Of a DNA stretch of 64,000 nt, positions 33,281 to 43,728 are shown piece by piece. Location of the stretch: positions 49,227,319-49,291,318 of the forward strand of contig NC_081831.1 in the NCBI RefSeq assembly GCF_030867095.1. Reading direction: 5' to 3'. Within the stretch, counting starts at the first letter, position 1. Each line of letters starts with the position of its first letter. A model generated the notes under the pieces. The model did not search any database and was not told the origin of the DNA. It worked only from the letters and a program-made list of their open reading frames with translations. This stretch comes from Alligator mississippiensis (Eukaryota > Chordata > Crocodylia > Alligatoridae). Position numbers and translations under genes: made by a program.

Positions 33281-36200
33281 TCATGACCCTCAATGTCCAC
33301 AGCTGCAGGAAGGTCTCTGGAGGTGCCGGCTGTGCTCCTTCCTTCAGGTGGGGGAGTACCCCATGATACTCTTGCAGGAGACCCTGATGACTCTGGCCAA
33401 TGAACATAATTGGCAGCTGAAGTGGGGAGGCAGGGTATTTTTTAGTCACCTCTCAGCCACCTCTTGTGGGGTGGCCACCCTGTTCTCCCCAGGCCTGCAG
33501 CTGGAGGTTCTCCAGGATATTGAGGTGGTACTGGGCTGCCTGCTGCACCTCTGGCCACTTTCATCAGCACCCTCAACCTTTGTGAGTGCTTGGTCCTTGG
33601 TGCAGACTTTAACATCACCCTAGATGCATGAGACTGCTCAGGCAGGGAGCAGAACCAGGCTGCTGTGGGCATCCTTGGGGAGATCCTGATGGACTACTCC
33701 CTAGTGGATATCTGGCATACCTGTTATCCTACCGACCCCCCTGCATTCACCTATGTGAGGGTAGGGGAAGAGCAGGCATGCCACTCCTGGTTGGACTGGG
33801 TTTATATCTCTCTGCCGCACTTTGCCAGGGCCCACTTCTCTGGCATCCGGATGACCCCCTTCAGCAATCAACACCTTGCCTGGACCCAGGCCATGCTAGG
33901 GCTTGGATGTTCAGCATCAGTCTACTGGCATTTCAATGCCAGTCTGCTGGAGAATGTGGGCTTCAGGGAGGCCTTCTAGGAGTTCTGGCAAGCCTGGCAG
34001 GAGCAACTGGCAGCTTTCCCCTCAACTCAGAGATGATGGGATGTGGGAAAGGTGCACATCAAGCTTTTTTGTCACAGCTACACTCAGGGACACTTCCAGT
34101 AAAGGGAGGTGGCCCAGGAGCAGCTTGAGCAGCCTGTACCTGGTTCAGGACCTCCTGGAGCTAGCACACCAGGAGGATCTGTCTTTGGCCCTCCTATCCC
34201 TGAACCAGGAGAAGATGTTTGACAGAGTGGATCACAGGTACCTCATAGGAATGCTGCAGGCCTTTGTCTTTGAGCCCTGCTTCATGCAGGCTCTCCAGAT
34301 GTTGTAAGCCTGTGCAGAGTGCTTGGTCAAGCTCAAATGGACCTTGACAGAGCCCATCCCATTCAGGAGAGGGGTGCATCAAGACTGCCCACTGTCAGGC
34401 CAGCTGTAGTCTTTGGCCCTGGAGCCCTTCCTGCAGAGGTGAGTGGCAGGGTTGATGCTCCAGGAGCCAGTGGTGTGGCTGGTCCTGTCAGTGTATGCTG
34501 ACAATGTACTGGTCCAGGACTCAGGTGACCTGGCACAGGTGGAGGCCTGCCAGGCTTTGTACTCAGTGGCCTTCTCTGCCTGGGTCAACTGGGTCAAGAG
34601 CTTTGGCCTGGCGGTGCATGACGGATGGCAGGTGGGGTCACTCCCACCTCTGCTTCATGGGATCCACTGGAGCACAGGTTCATTGCTCTACTTGGGGAGG
34701 GTTTACCTGTCCCCCAGAGACACCTCCCTGCCAGAGAACAGGCACCAGATGGAGGCAAGGGTGGTAGAGCACCTCCTGGGTGGCATAGGCAGGGCTCCTG
34801 ATGTGTCTCTCCCTGTGTGGGGGAGTGCTGGTGCTGATCCAGCTGGTCCTGTCCATGGTCTGGCACCACTTACATGCCCTGCCTGTGCCCCCTGAGGTCC
34901 TGGCAGGGCTCCAGAGATGGGTGCTGGAGTTTTTCTGGCCAGGACAGCACTGGTTCAATGCAGAGGTCCTGAGCCTGCCCCTGCAGGAGGGAAGCCAGGG
35001 CCTGGTTTGCCTCTGCAGCCAGGTCCTGATGTTCCACCTTCAGGCCCTGCAGTGACTACTGTATGGTGTCAGTAGCCACATGGCATGGGGCCACCTGGGC
35101 GTGCACCTTCCTCTGCCACTTCCAGGAAGTCTAATATGACTGGCAGCTGCTCGGCCTGTGGGGCTTCTCCCTGCAGGACCTGTGAGGGCTGCCAGAGTTT
35201 TACCAAGATGTCCTCTAGGCCTGGAGGCTGGTCTCCACCTTCAGGTCCCCTGCAACACTGTGGCATACACAGTCAGAGGCACTGTGGCATGCACACCTGC
35301 ACAGTCAGATGGATTGAAAATTGGCAGAAGGGTCGTAGTCAGAGGGCAGTGGTGGATGGGTCTTTTTTAACCTGGAGGGAAGTGGGCAGTGGAGTCCCCC
35401 AGGGCTTGGTCCTTGGGCCTGCACTGTTCAATTTCTTTATTGGAGACTTGGATGATGGGGTAAAAAGCAGCCTGTTTAAATTTGCTGATAATACCAAGAT
35501 TTGGGATGAGGTGGCACACTGGTAGGGAGGGACAGATTACAGCTGGACATGGACAGGTTACATGGTAGGATAATGAAAATAGGATGGGTTTCAATACTGA
35601 CAAGTGCAGGGTGCTGCACTTGGGCAGTGGAAACCAGCAGCACACTTATAAGCTGGGAAACTCCCTTCTCAAGAGCACGGTGGCAGAAAGAGATTTTGGA
35701 GTCATTATTGACTTCAAGATAAACATGGGCCAACAATGCAAGGTCACAGTCAATAGGGCTAACCTTACCTTGTCATGCATCCACAGATACATCTCAAGCA
35801 GGGCCAAGGAGGTGATCCTCCCCCTCTATGCGACACTGGTCAGGCCACAGCTGGAGTACTGTGTTCAGTTCTGGGCACTGCACTTCAGGAGGGATGTGGA
35901 CAGCATTGAAAGGGTCCAGAGGAGGGCCACCCGCATGATCCAGGGACAGCAGGGCAGACCCTACGAAGAGAGGTTACAGGACCTTAACCTGTTCAGCCTT
36001 CGCAAGAGAAGGCTGAGGGGGGGACCTGGTGGCCGTCTATAAACTCACCAGGGGGGACCAGCAGGGTTTGGGAGAGACCCTGTTCCCCCTAGCATCCCCT
36101 GGGGTAACAAGGAATAATGGCCACAAATTGTTAGAGAGTAGGTTTAGACTAGACATCCGAAGGCACTACTTCACAGTCAGGGTGGCTAGGATCTGGAACC

Positions 36201-37440
36201 AACTTCCAAGGCAAGAGGTGATGACTCCTACCCTGGGGGTCTTTAAGAGGAGGCTTGATGTCTACCTGGCTGGGGTCATTTGAGCCCAGTTTTCTCTCCT
36301 TCCCAGGGCAGGGGGTCACACTTGATGATCTACAAGGTCCCTTCTGACCCTTCTTCTATGAATCTATGAACACTTGCCTAGGGCACCAACCTGCTTGTCG
36401 AGCCCCTCATCTGGAACCCCCAGCTGGAGGTGCTGACAGCATGGTGCCCCAGTTGTGACAGAGGTTGATCCTGGCTGGTGTTACCTGTATCGGAGACCTC
36501 CTGGACTATGATAGGCAGGAGTGGGTGGACCCTGCTGTGCTGGCCTACCCATGACATGTGCGATTTGCCGTATGGTCCAGGAGGTGAAATCTGCCCTTCC
36601 TCCCGATGCCCTTGCCCTTGTCAACCATGCCCTGCATGATGGTGGTCCCCCTCCACCCCCATGTCCTCCAGCCCACCAGAGTTTATTATGGGGCCAGTGC
36701 CTTGCCCGACCTTGTTGTGCTCCCCGCTCCACCACCTGAGCTGGATGAAGGACATCAGACCAGTCTGCTTTTCCACCACCTATCACTGCCACCTCTACAC
36801 ACTTGTGTGCCACATGATCCATCATGACACCCTCACGTCCCACCCAGACACCAAGTGGCGGGACCTGCTGGGCAAGGGCATGGCTGGGGCACCCCAGTGG
36901 CTGAGTCTGTATTCCACCCTCATCCCATGATCCACTAGAGACCTCATCTGGCAGCTCCTTCATGGAGCCGTCCTCATGGGCATGTATGTAGCAAGCTTCA
37001 TGGACACCCTGGTCTCCTACCCCTTCTACAGGCAGATGGAGACCCTGGCACACATGACCCTTGAGTGCTCCAGGATGCAGCCCCTCCACCTCCTCCTTCA
37101 CCTCCAGAACCTCCTCCTGAGGTTCTGGTTGAATTTCAGCCCACACCTTTTTGTTTTTGGTCACCCCATCCATAGCCCCACCAACTCCCAGGACCTCCTG
37201 TTCAACTTCCTCCTGGCCCTGGCCAAGTGGGCCCTGTACTTGACCAGGAAGGAGGATTTGGCCAGGAATGTGCCCAGAGACTGTGGGGCCATTTTTCTCT
37301 CGCTTGTCCAAACATGTTTCCAGCAAAGCACCAGTGGGCTGCATCCAACTGTCCTTCAATGCCCTGTGACGACTGCTGGGTGAGGCCCAGGGGTCTCTGC
37401 TTTGTGTCCCCCTCAGGTGCACTTATTTTCATATTTTGAC
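33275..37440 (+). pseudogene. Tx1-clade ORF2 (endonuclease-RT), decayed and interrupted
   Basis: Endonuclease: start MTLNVHSCRKVSGG at 33281, then QLKWGGRVFFSHLSATSCGV at about 33411, GADFNI at about 33598 and WLDWVYIS at about 33788. RT: LALLSLNQEKMFDRVDH at about 34185, then RGVHQDCPLSGQL at about 34370. The catalytic motif is YADN (34494-34505) instead of YADD, which would disable polymerisation. Thumb region: VLEFFWPGQHWFNAEVLSLP at about 34920. After the inserted CR1 the protein resumes with GTNLLVEPLIWNPQLEVLTA (about 36380). It ends with QNLLLRFWLNFSPHLFVFGH (37105-37165), FLLALAKWALYLTRKEDLA and SPSGALIFIF at 37440. Stops and frame changes are numerous. Confidence 0.8.
35260..36368 (+). 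mobile_element. CR1 LINE inserted into the Tx1 LINE
   Basis: Plus-strand CR1 from the RT palm (VPQGLVLGPALFNFFIGDLD at about 35393, catalytic box FADNTKIW) to the tail TCTATGAATCTATGAA. Open frames at 35584-36042 and 36029-36283 overlap with one frame change and carry the whole C-terminal domain ([40 protein letters not shown]). AACACT at 35254-35259 and 36369-36374 is the target duplication. The first 50 bases contain a short internal duplication (CACTGTGGCAT.CACA..TCAGA). Confidence 0.9.
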
Positions 37441-37510
37441 CCTTTGACCCACGTAAAACTCCTATACTGTTTTTTTTCATTAGTTGTCCCAATAATTTAG
37501 TTGTTCCATT

Positions 37511-37990
37511 CATCCATTAGCCCCCGTAAAAAGGGCTACTAGTTTGCCAGGTGCCAGGTGGGCCTTGTCCATGGTAATCGGATGGACAAATAGACAGGAG
37601 CTTCTGAGACCTGGCCACTTGTGCCAGCTAAACTTCTGTAGCAGCCCTAAACTGGAGTGGCCCCTTCCCCCTCCACCCACTGCATCAGTCTGGCAGTGGG
37701 AGATGTTGCCTAGCTGTAACCTGCTGCCACCTGTGACAGCATCCACCCCCTTGGACCTGAAGCACCATGGCTGCATGGTTGCCAGGCTCAGATGGGGTCC
37801 CCCCCCCTGCCATCTGGGAAGCTATTGCCCAGGAGATGTGCTCCTTGTGGTGGCCCACTTTGAACTGTCTAAGTGTGTCCTCTTGGCACCAGTTGGCCAA
37901 GAGGTAAGCCATCTCATCTGCCCTCCATCTGAGTCTCCAGTGCTGGCCCTGGACAGGCTCATCTGCCTGGGTCTTGCCACTTGTCTCACC
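37511..37990. other. non-coding stretch after the Tx1 LINE
   Basis: GC-rich sequence with no recognised gene; possibly part of an older host repeat. Confidence 0.35.
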
Positions 37991-38520
37991 AGCAGAGATC
38001 CTGGTGTTCTTTGTTTAAAAATTTAAAAATCCTCAGATAAAAAAACCCAACATCTCTCATTAAAATACCCCAAATAGTGTTCTTTCCCTATTAAAATGAA
38101 ATTCCACTATGTATACAGAGATCAGTTGGGCAATATTTTGATGACATATTTACAAGTTTAAAGCAGCTTTGAAGTCTACTAGTTCCTCTATCATCATCAT
38201 AAAATAAATTCTATATATCTATACACTTATAGATTCATAGATATTATGATTGGAAGGGTCCTTAGCAGATAATTGAGTCTGACCCCCTGCCCCAGGTAGG
38301 AAAAGGTGCTGAGGTCAGATGACCCCAGCCAGGTGCTGGTCCAGTTTCCTCTTAAAGACCCCCAAGGTAGGGGAGGGCACCGCTTCCTTTGGAAGCCCAT
38401 TCCAGATTCTGGCAACCCTTACCATAAAGAAGTTCTTCCTGATGTCTAAGGCATTTGCTTTGGCATTTACTTTTGGCTATTTTGTCATAGAAAAATCAGA
38501 GTTGTCCCTACCCACTTCAC
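37991..38520 (+). repeat. DNA repeat (family X), left part, split by a CR1 remnant
   Basis: Bases 37991-38229 and 38449-38520 match 56081-56380, including TTAAAATGAAA.TCCACTAT, TTTACAA.TTTAAAGCA and TAATAAAATAAATT. A CR1 tail fragment sits in the middle. The left terminus is AGAGATCCTGG.TT. The right end was not located. Confidence 0.6.
38230..38448 (-). mobile_element. CR1 3' fragment inside family X repeat
   Basis: Minus-strand CR1 tail (TAGATTCATAGATATTATGA) and the last part of ORF2 (KTPKVGE.TASFGSPFQI in antisense). It is truncated at the RLDIRKNFF coding segment at 38448. Confidence 0.85.
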
Positions 38521-38769
38521 TCTCCAGGATGTGCAGTGCTGAACAGCACTGATATGCTAGTTCCCTGCTTCTGCTCTTGCCCCTTACTCTCAACCCACAG
38601 CCTTCTCCCCACCCCAGTCCCCTCACTCCTGATCCACAGGGCCAGGTATGTGGGTGAGAGGTTTATGGGGTGGCTTGGGAGTTTGGGGTTTGTGGCTGGA
38701 TTGTGGGGGGACTGTGGGGGTGGGGGGGCTGTGTTTGGGGGGCTGCTCAGGAGAGGTGAGTCCCTCACC

Positions 38770-39030
38770 CCTCACAGGGGGAAGACCCTCCATACAGCTC
38801 ATGGCCCTCCCACAGGGGCCAAAGCCCCCAACAGAGCTGGCATACCAACCCACAGGGGCCAAGGCCCCCCTGCAGGGCTTTCATGCCCCACCAAGGAGCT
38901 ACAGTCCCCCTACAAGACTCTCATGTCCCCCCACAGGGGCCAAAGCCCCCTTGCAGGGCCCACATGCCCCCCCTCGCAGGGGCTACAGTTCCCCCTGGAA
39001 GGTCACAGCTCCCCTGCACAGCCCACAGCT
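38770..39030. repeat. C-rich minisatellite
   Basis: Units of about 25-40 bp built on CACAGGGGCCAAAGCCCCC, GGGGCTACAGT and variants, about 7 units. Long open frames across this region are by-products of the low stop-codon density. Confidence 0.65.
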
Positions 39031-39829
39031 CACCCTCAGCAGTAGCAGACATCAGGGCACTCAGAGCCCTCCTACCACAGCCCCCGTGGGACAGTGAAGC
39101 ACAGTCCCATCTGCCTGGCACCTGTCATTACTTGTGCCACATCGCATGGGCCCAGCTCGATGCAAGGCTGTGCACCTTCAGGCAGCTCTGAGCTGCTCAG
39201 ACTGTCACCTGGGGGACAGTGTGTTGCATGGGGTCAGGTCCTGTGTGCACAGAATTGGCCCAGCCTGATGGCACGCGGGACCCATGCAAGCAGGACCCAG
39301 CCCCACATGACATGCAATCCCTGTGAGCAGCGTGGTGCCTTGGGTGACAGCTCAAGTGGCCTGGAGCTGCCCGACAGCTCATAGCCCCGTGCCAAGCTGG
39401 GCTGGGCCCACAGGCAGGACCTGGTGCCAGTGGGCCAGGGCCACACTGCACTGCCCTATGCTGCATGGGTGGCTGTGCCAGGAGGACCCTGATGGCTGCC
39501 ACTGCTGCTGCTGCTGGAGGGTCTGTGGGCCTTGCAGGGGGGCAGGTGGGGGACCCCCCCCGAAGCCTCCCCACAGTATCCCTCCCTGCCAGTCCCCTGT
39601 ACCCACTTATCCCTGGTTCCAGTCCCTCCCAGTCCCTACTTACCTGGGGATGGAACCCAGGACCAGGTTGCTGCAGCCTGCACCATTCCTTGTCCCACAT
39701 GTGGAGGCAGCTTGATGCAGCACTGGGGCAAGGGGCAACCATAGAGATGCTCTGCCTGGCTACCAGAGCATCTTTTTCGAGGACCTGAGCCTCTGGTTGC
39801 CTCAGAGCATGGTCCTGCACAGTGCCCTG
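39031..39829. other. GC-rich non-coding stretch
   Basis: A CTG/GCTGCTG tract lies at about 39495-39516. Open frames exist on both strands but have skewed composition and no recognisable domain. Confidence 0.4.
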
Positions 39830-39973
39830 CCCCAGGTTTCAAATTTTGAGTCTGCAATGAAAATATGTATCACAGGGAATGTTTTATTTGTTCCCAGCAT
39901 GCCTCTTGCCACAACTCAACCTGCTTTGAGATGCAGCAAGAGGCATGTATGCACTTGTCTGGATGCACCCTTA
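39830..39973 (+). repeat. DNA repeat terminus (family H), right end
   Basis: GCCTCTTGC...GCAAGAGGCATGTATGCACTTGTC ends in TGGATGCACCCTTA, the inverted match of the left end at 26428. The pair GCCTCTTGC/GCAAGAGGC gives a hairpin of its own. Confidence 0.45.
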
Positions 39974-40855
39974 GTGTCTCAAATGCTGCAGCTTGTATAG
40001 GAAAAAATAACAAAATAGCAAAAGAAAGTCCAGGTGCCATTTAGTGACCACATTGACATTCTGACTTCGGCATCCCTGTCACCTATTCCAGTAGGTGGCC
40101 CTATATTTAAACATTAGGCTTCTGATTTTAATTAAAAATGAGCACACTTAGGCATTCGTATTTTCCATATTAAACAGACAAAAAAGTCCTAGGGTTGTTT
40201 TAATGTGTGTGTGTGTGCATTTACTCTAGGTCTTTTGGCTAAACTTACCTTTTTCATAATTACTGTCCTTGTGTGCAACATGAAAACCTGAGTTTTGACA
40301 TAGTAAAGCATAAAACTTAAATGTCTAAATTTCTTCTCCCTGTGCCAAATATCTCAAAGCCTAGAAAGAATGTAGAAGCCCATTTGCATACATATTCATT
40401 ATAACTTGACATCATGACTCATCAGTTTAATTCATTTCTTAGATCTTTTTTGAAATGTTAGTAGCATATTTTGAAGGAAATTAAGGAATAGTTTTTTGGT
40501 TTTTTTTAAATTACATTTCTAGACTTGCCCTTGATATAGTGAAATGACAGCTATGCTGATTAGAAAAAAACAGACAAGAAATGAATTTCTCTTTATATAG
40601 AATTATTGAGCAGTACTACAGTGGCAAAAGACTTGAAATTCAACAGGCTGAAATTGAAAAATGAAAGGTGGGGGTATGCTGTAATTACAACAAAGTTTAC
40701 TTCTATGTATAACTTCCTTCTATACCTTCCTTTAAAATCTTCACTTGGATATGAACTAGACCATGTAGTATAGTATACAACTCTCATATATTGCCCTGTG
40801 GATTATTCTGCTACATTACATTACTTGTTTAAAATCTCAGAGACTTATTTCAAAG
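39974..40855. other. AT-rich spacer
   Basis: A short (TG)n tract lies at about 40204-40219. No gene was recognised. Confidence 0.45.
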
Positions 40856-43065
40856 AATCATAAAATGATAGAAAATTAGGGTTGGAAGGGACTTCAGGAG
40901 GTCATCTAGTCCAACCCCCTGCTCAAAGCAGGACCATCTCCAACTAGGCTATCCCAGCCAAGGCTTTGTCTACCTGGTTCTTAAAAACTTCCAAGGATGG
41001 AGATGTGATGACCTGTCTGAATAACTGTTCCAGAGCTTTACTACCCTCCTAGTTAAAATGGTCTTCCTAATATCTAATCTAAAATTCCCTTGCTGTAACT
41101 CGAGACCATTGCTTGTTATTCTATTATCTGCCACCACTGAGAACAGCCAGGTCCCTCTTCTTGGCCAGCAGCTCTGCAGTCACATTGTCCAACTCCCTCA
41201 ACACTAGGGCTGTATGAAGCTTCAGGTGGTGAATCAATTTGGAGGCGATTTGGCCTAATATGGTGGCCAAATCTCCAAATCTGAACCAAATCAGGGGACC
41301 AATTAAAAGGTCCGAATTGATTCAGTGACTCGGATACTCCATGCCTGCTGCAGCTCCCTGCTGCAGCAGGACTTGGAGCTGGTAAGTAGGGGGTGGGGTA
41401 AGAATGGGCTGGAGGGGGGAGGGGACCATGGGGGATCCCTGACATGCCCCATTCCCTGCCTGCTCCCCCAGACCCCCCCCCCATGGCTGCCCTGCCCACC
41501 CCAGCTCCCGGTACTTTAAAAAAAAGCCCTGACTCACCACTGCTGCCAGGCAGGGTGGTGATCCCCACTGCCCCCCACTACCCCATGCCATATGTGAGGC
41601 TCTGCCACAAGCCCCCTGACACCCCCTTGCTCCTCCAGCCCCCCCATGACTGCCCCACCCAGCCCAGCTCTGGCCCTTTAAGAAAAAAAAACAAGAAACC
41701 CCCAGAACTCACTGCTCCTTCCTTGTGGGGCTCATGCAGAGCCCCCCCATGTGGCATGCAGCAGTGGGGTGCAGCAGAGATCACTCCCCCCACCGCCAGG
41801 AACGGTGAGTCCGGGGGGGGGAATTCTTTTTTTTTTTCTTAAAGGAACGGAGGTGGGGAGGATGGGGCAGCCATGGGAGGGGAACTGGGGAAGCAGGGTT
41901 AGGGTCAGGGTGCTTGTGCAGAGCCTCCCATGCAGCATGGGGCAGTGGGGGGCAGCAGGGATTGCCCCCCATCCAGCAGCACCTGCTGAGTCAGGGTTTT
42001 TTTTTTCCAAGTGCCAGGAGCTGGGGTGGGTGGAGCAACTATTGCTGGGGCTGGGACAGCAGGCAGGGGATGGGCCTGGGTGATTCAGAGATTCAGCAGC
42101 AGCCAAATCTCTGAATCAGATTCAGCCAGATCGATTTGGGACAGTGATTCGAATCACCAAATTGAATCACTGTCCCCCAAATTGGCTGAATCTGAAGTGA
42201 ATGCTAGCTGCTTCACACAGGTCTACTCAACACCCTTGGGTACATCCCATCTGACCCCATGGACTTATACATGTCCAGCTTTTCTAAATAGTCCTTAACC
42301 TGTTCTTTTGCCATTGTTGGCTGCTCACCTTCTCCTCAAACTGTGCTACCAGGTGCAATAGTCTTAGACCTGACCTTGCCTGTGAAGACTGAGGTGAAAA
42401 AGGCATCGAGTAGTTCAGTCTTTTCCACATCTGTCACTATGTTGCCTCCCCCATTTAGTAAAAGACCCACACTTTCCCTCATTTTCCTCTTGTTGGTGAC
42501 ATATTTGTAGAAACCCTTCTTGTTGCCCTTCACATCCCTTGATAGCTGCAATTCCAACTGTGCTTTGGCCTTCCTGATTTCATCCCTGCATGCCCAAGAA
42601 ATGCTCTTATACCCCTTGCTAGTTGTTTGCCCGAGATTCCACTTCTTGTAAGCTTCCTTTTTGTTTTTTGGCTCACTGAAGAGTTCCCTGATAAGCTAGG
42701 GTGGTCTTCTGCCAAATGTGCTATTCTTTCTGCACACCAAGATGGTTCATTCCTGTGCCCTCAGCAAGGTGACTTTAAAGTTCAACCAGCTCTCCTGGAC
42801 ATCTTTCCCACCCAGATCAGCCTCCCAGTGAATCCTGCCCATCAGTTCCCTGAGTGACTCAAAGTCTGCTTTTCTGAAGACTTGGGTCCATACTCTGTTG
42901 CTCTCCTTCCTTTCTGTCCTCAGGATATTGAATTCAGCCATCTCATGTTCACTGCTGCCAAAGTTGCCATACACTATATATTCCCCACCAATTCTTCCCT
43001 GTGAGCAGCAGGTCAAGAAGAAGAGCACAGCCCCTAGTTGGCCTCTCCTACACTATGTTCTTAAG
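40856..43065 (-). mobile_element. old CR1 LINE split by a hAT element
   Basis: Minus-strand CR1 of an older subfamily, with its tail at about 40856 (AATCATAAAATGATAGAA). Own sequence: 40856-41204 and 42226-43065. Right part (5' of the element): end of the endonuclease (GNFGSSEHEMAEFNIL at about 42935) and the linker (DVKGNKKGFYKYVTNKRKMR at about 42500). Left part: the very end of ORF2 and the 3' UTR. The whole RT domain is missing, so a deletion of more than 1 kb took place besides the hAT insertion. Confidence 0.85.
41205..42225. mobile_element. foldback hAT-like transposon with 8-bp target duplication
   Basis: Terminal inverted repeats are TAGGGCTGTATGAAGC on the left and TAGACCTGTGTGAAGC read from the right. 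The 8-bp direct repeat CTCAACAC flanks it perfectly (41197-41204 and 42226-42233). Subterminal sequences (GGTGGTGAATCAATTTGG; GATTCGAATCACCAAATTG) are also inverted. The interior is made of a module of roughly 200 bp (CCCAGCTC...CTTTAA, A-run, CTCAC, GC-rich, GAGGCTCTGC). It occurs twice forward (about 41490-41740) and twice inverted (about 41800-42050). No transposase is encoded. Confidence 0.82.
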
Positions 43066-43716
43066 TCCATTTTTTATGAGGTAGTCACCTTACACTTTCT
43101 AATCTTAGAAGATGTCAAGGTCTCATATTATGCTGCTTACATTATCTTAGTTTCCCAAAACATATTTTTAAACAAACAAACAACCCTCATCAGCAATAAT
43201 AAGCACTTTTAACTTTCTGCCAACTTAGACAATTATTTAGAGGTTGGTGTGACACTGTAATGTCTATCTTGTGTTCATAGTACATCAATAATACATCAAT
43301 ATTGAAAGCAAAAACATATTGAACAAAAATCCAATTCAAGAGTAGATAGGTTTTTGCAATTTCTTTTTGCTTCTCAGTGATAATGGTGCTTGTATTCTCT
43401 TGATAGGTGTTCAGTTTTTTTTTACTTTTCAAGCCTTCATGCCTCACTCTGGTCTCTTTGGACAGAACAATTTGACCTGGCCCTGGAGGCCAACAGAAAG
43501 GATGACAACCAACTTCTGTTCTGGAGAGGTTTACTATTTCATTAGAAACCTTTCACCACGAGTATCTCTTTTAAAAAATAAAACAAAACAAAACAAAAAA
43601 GGCACTAATAAAGCCAGCATCACAACACATTTGGTAAGTTTACATGTTGGCAACACTAAATATTAAAGGGATAAGAGTCTCTTGGACATTAATTCATGGA
43701 GACCTTGACCAGTGCA
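43066..43716. other. AT-rich spacer
   Basis: No gene was recognised. Simple A-rich runs lie at 43577-43600. Confidence 0.45.
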
Positions 43717-43728
43717 ATGACTATAAGG

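Larger units (their letters stand above)
31410..37510 (+). mobile_element. Tx1-clade LINE, nearly full length, split by a CR1
   Basis: A second kind of non-LTR retrotransposon, clearly not CR1. Order: ORF1 with a zinc-knuckle remnant (31430-33280), endonuclease (33275-34050), RT (34100-35253), a CR1 insertion (35260-36368), and the C-terminal region (36375-37440). A short 3' UTR runs to about 37510. Wording such as SLNQEKMFDRVDHRYLIGML and FFWPGQHWFNAEVLSLPL is characteristic of vertebrate Tx1-clade elements (L1-related, APE-type endonuclease). Many members of the clade in fish and frogs are target-specific; no obvious target site is seen here. Confidence 0.82.

Noticed and set aside
36481-37422. 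313-codon minus-strand open frame
   Set aside because: It is antisense to the Tx1 LINE C-terminal region, whose plus-strand motifs are recognisable.
39197-39820. 207-codon minus-strand and other long frames in GC-rich DNA
   Set aside because: Low-complexity Ala/Pro/Gly/His composition next to a C-rich minisatellite, with overlapping frames on both strands.
41893-41910. Telomere-like GGGTTAGGGTCAGGG
   Set aside because: Only two imperfect units, inside the inverted module of the hAT element.
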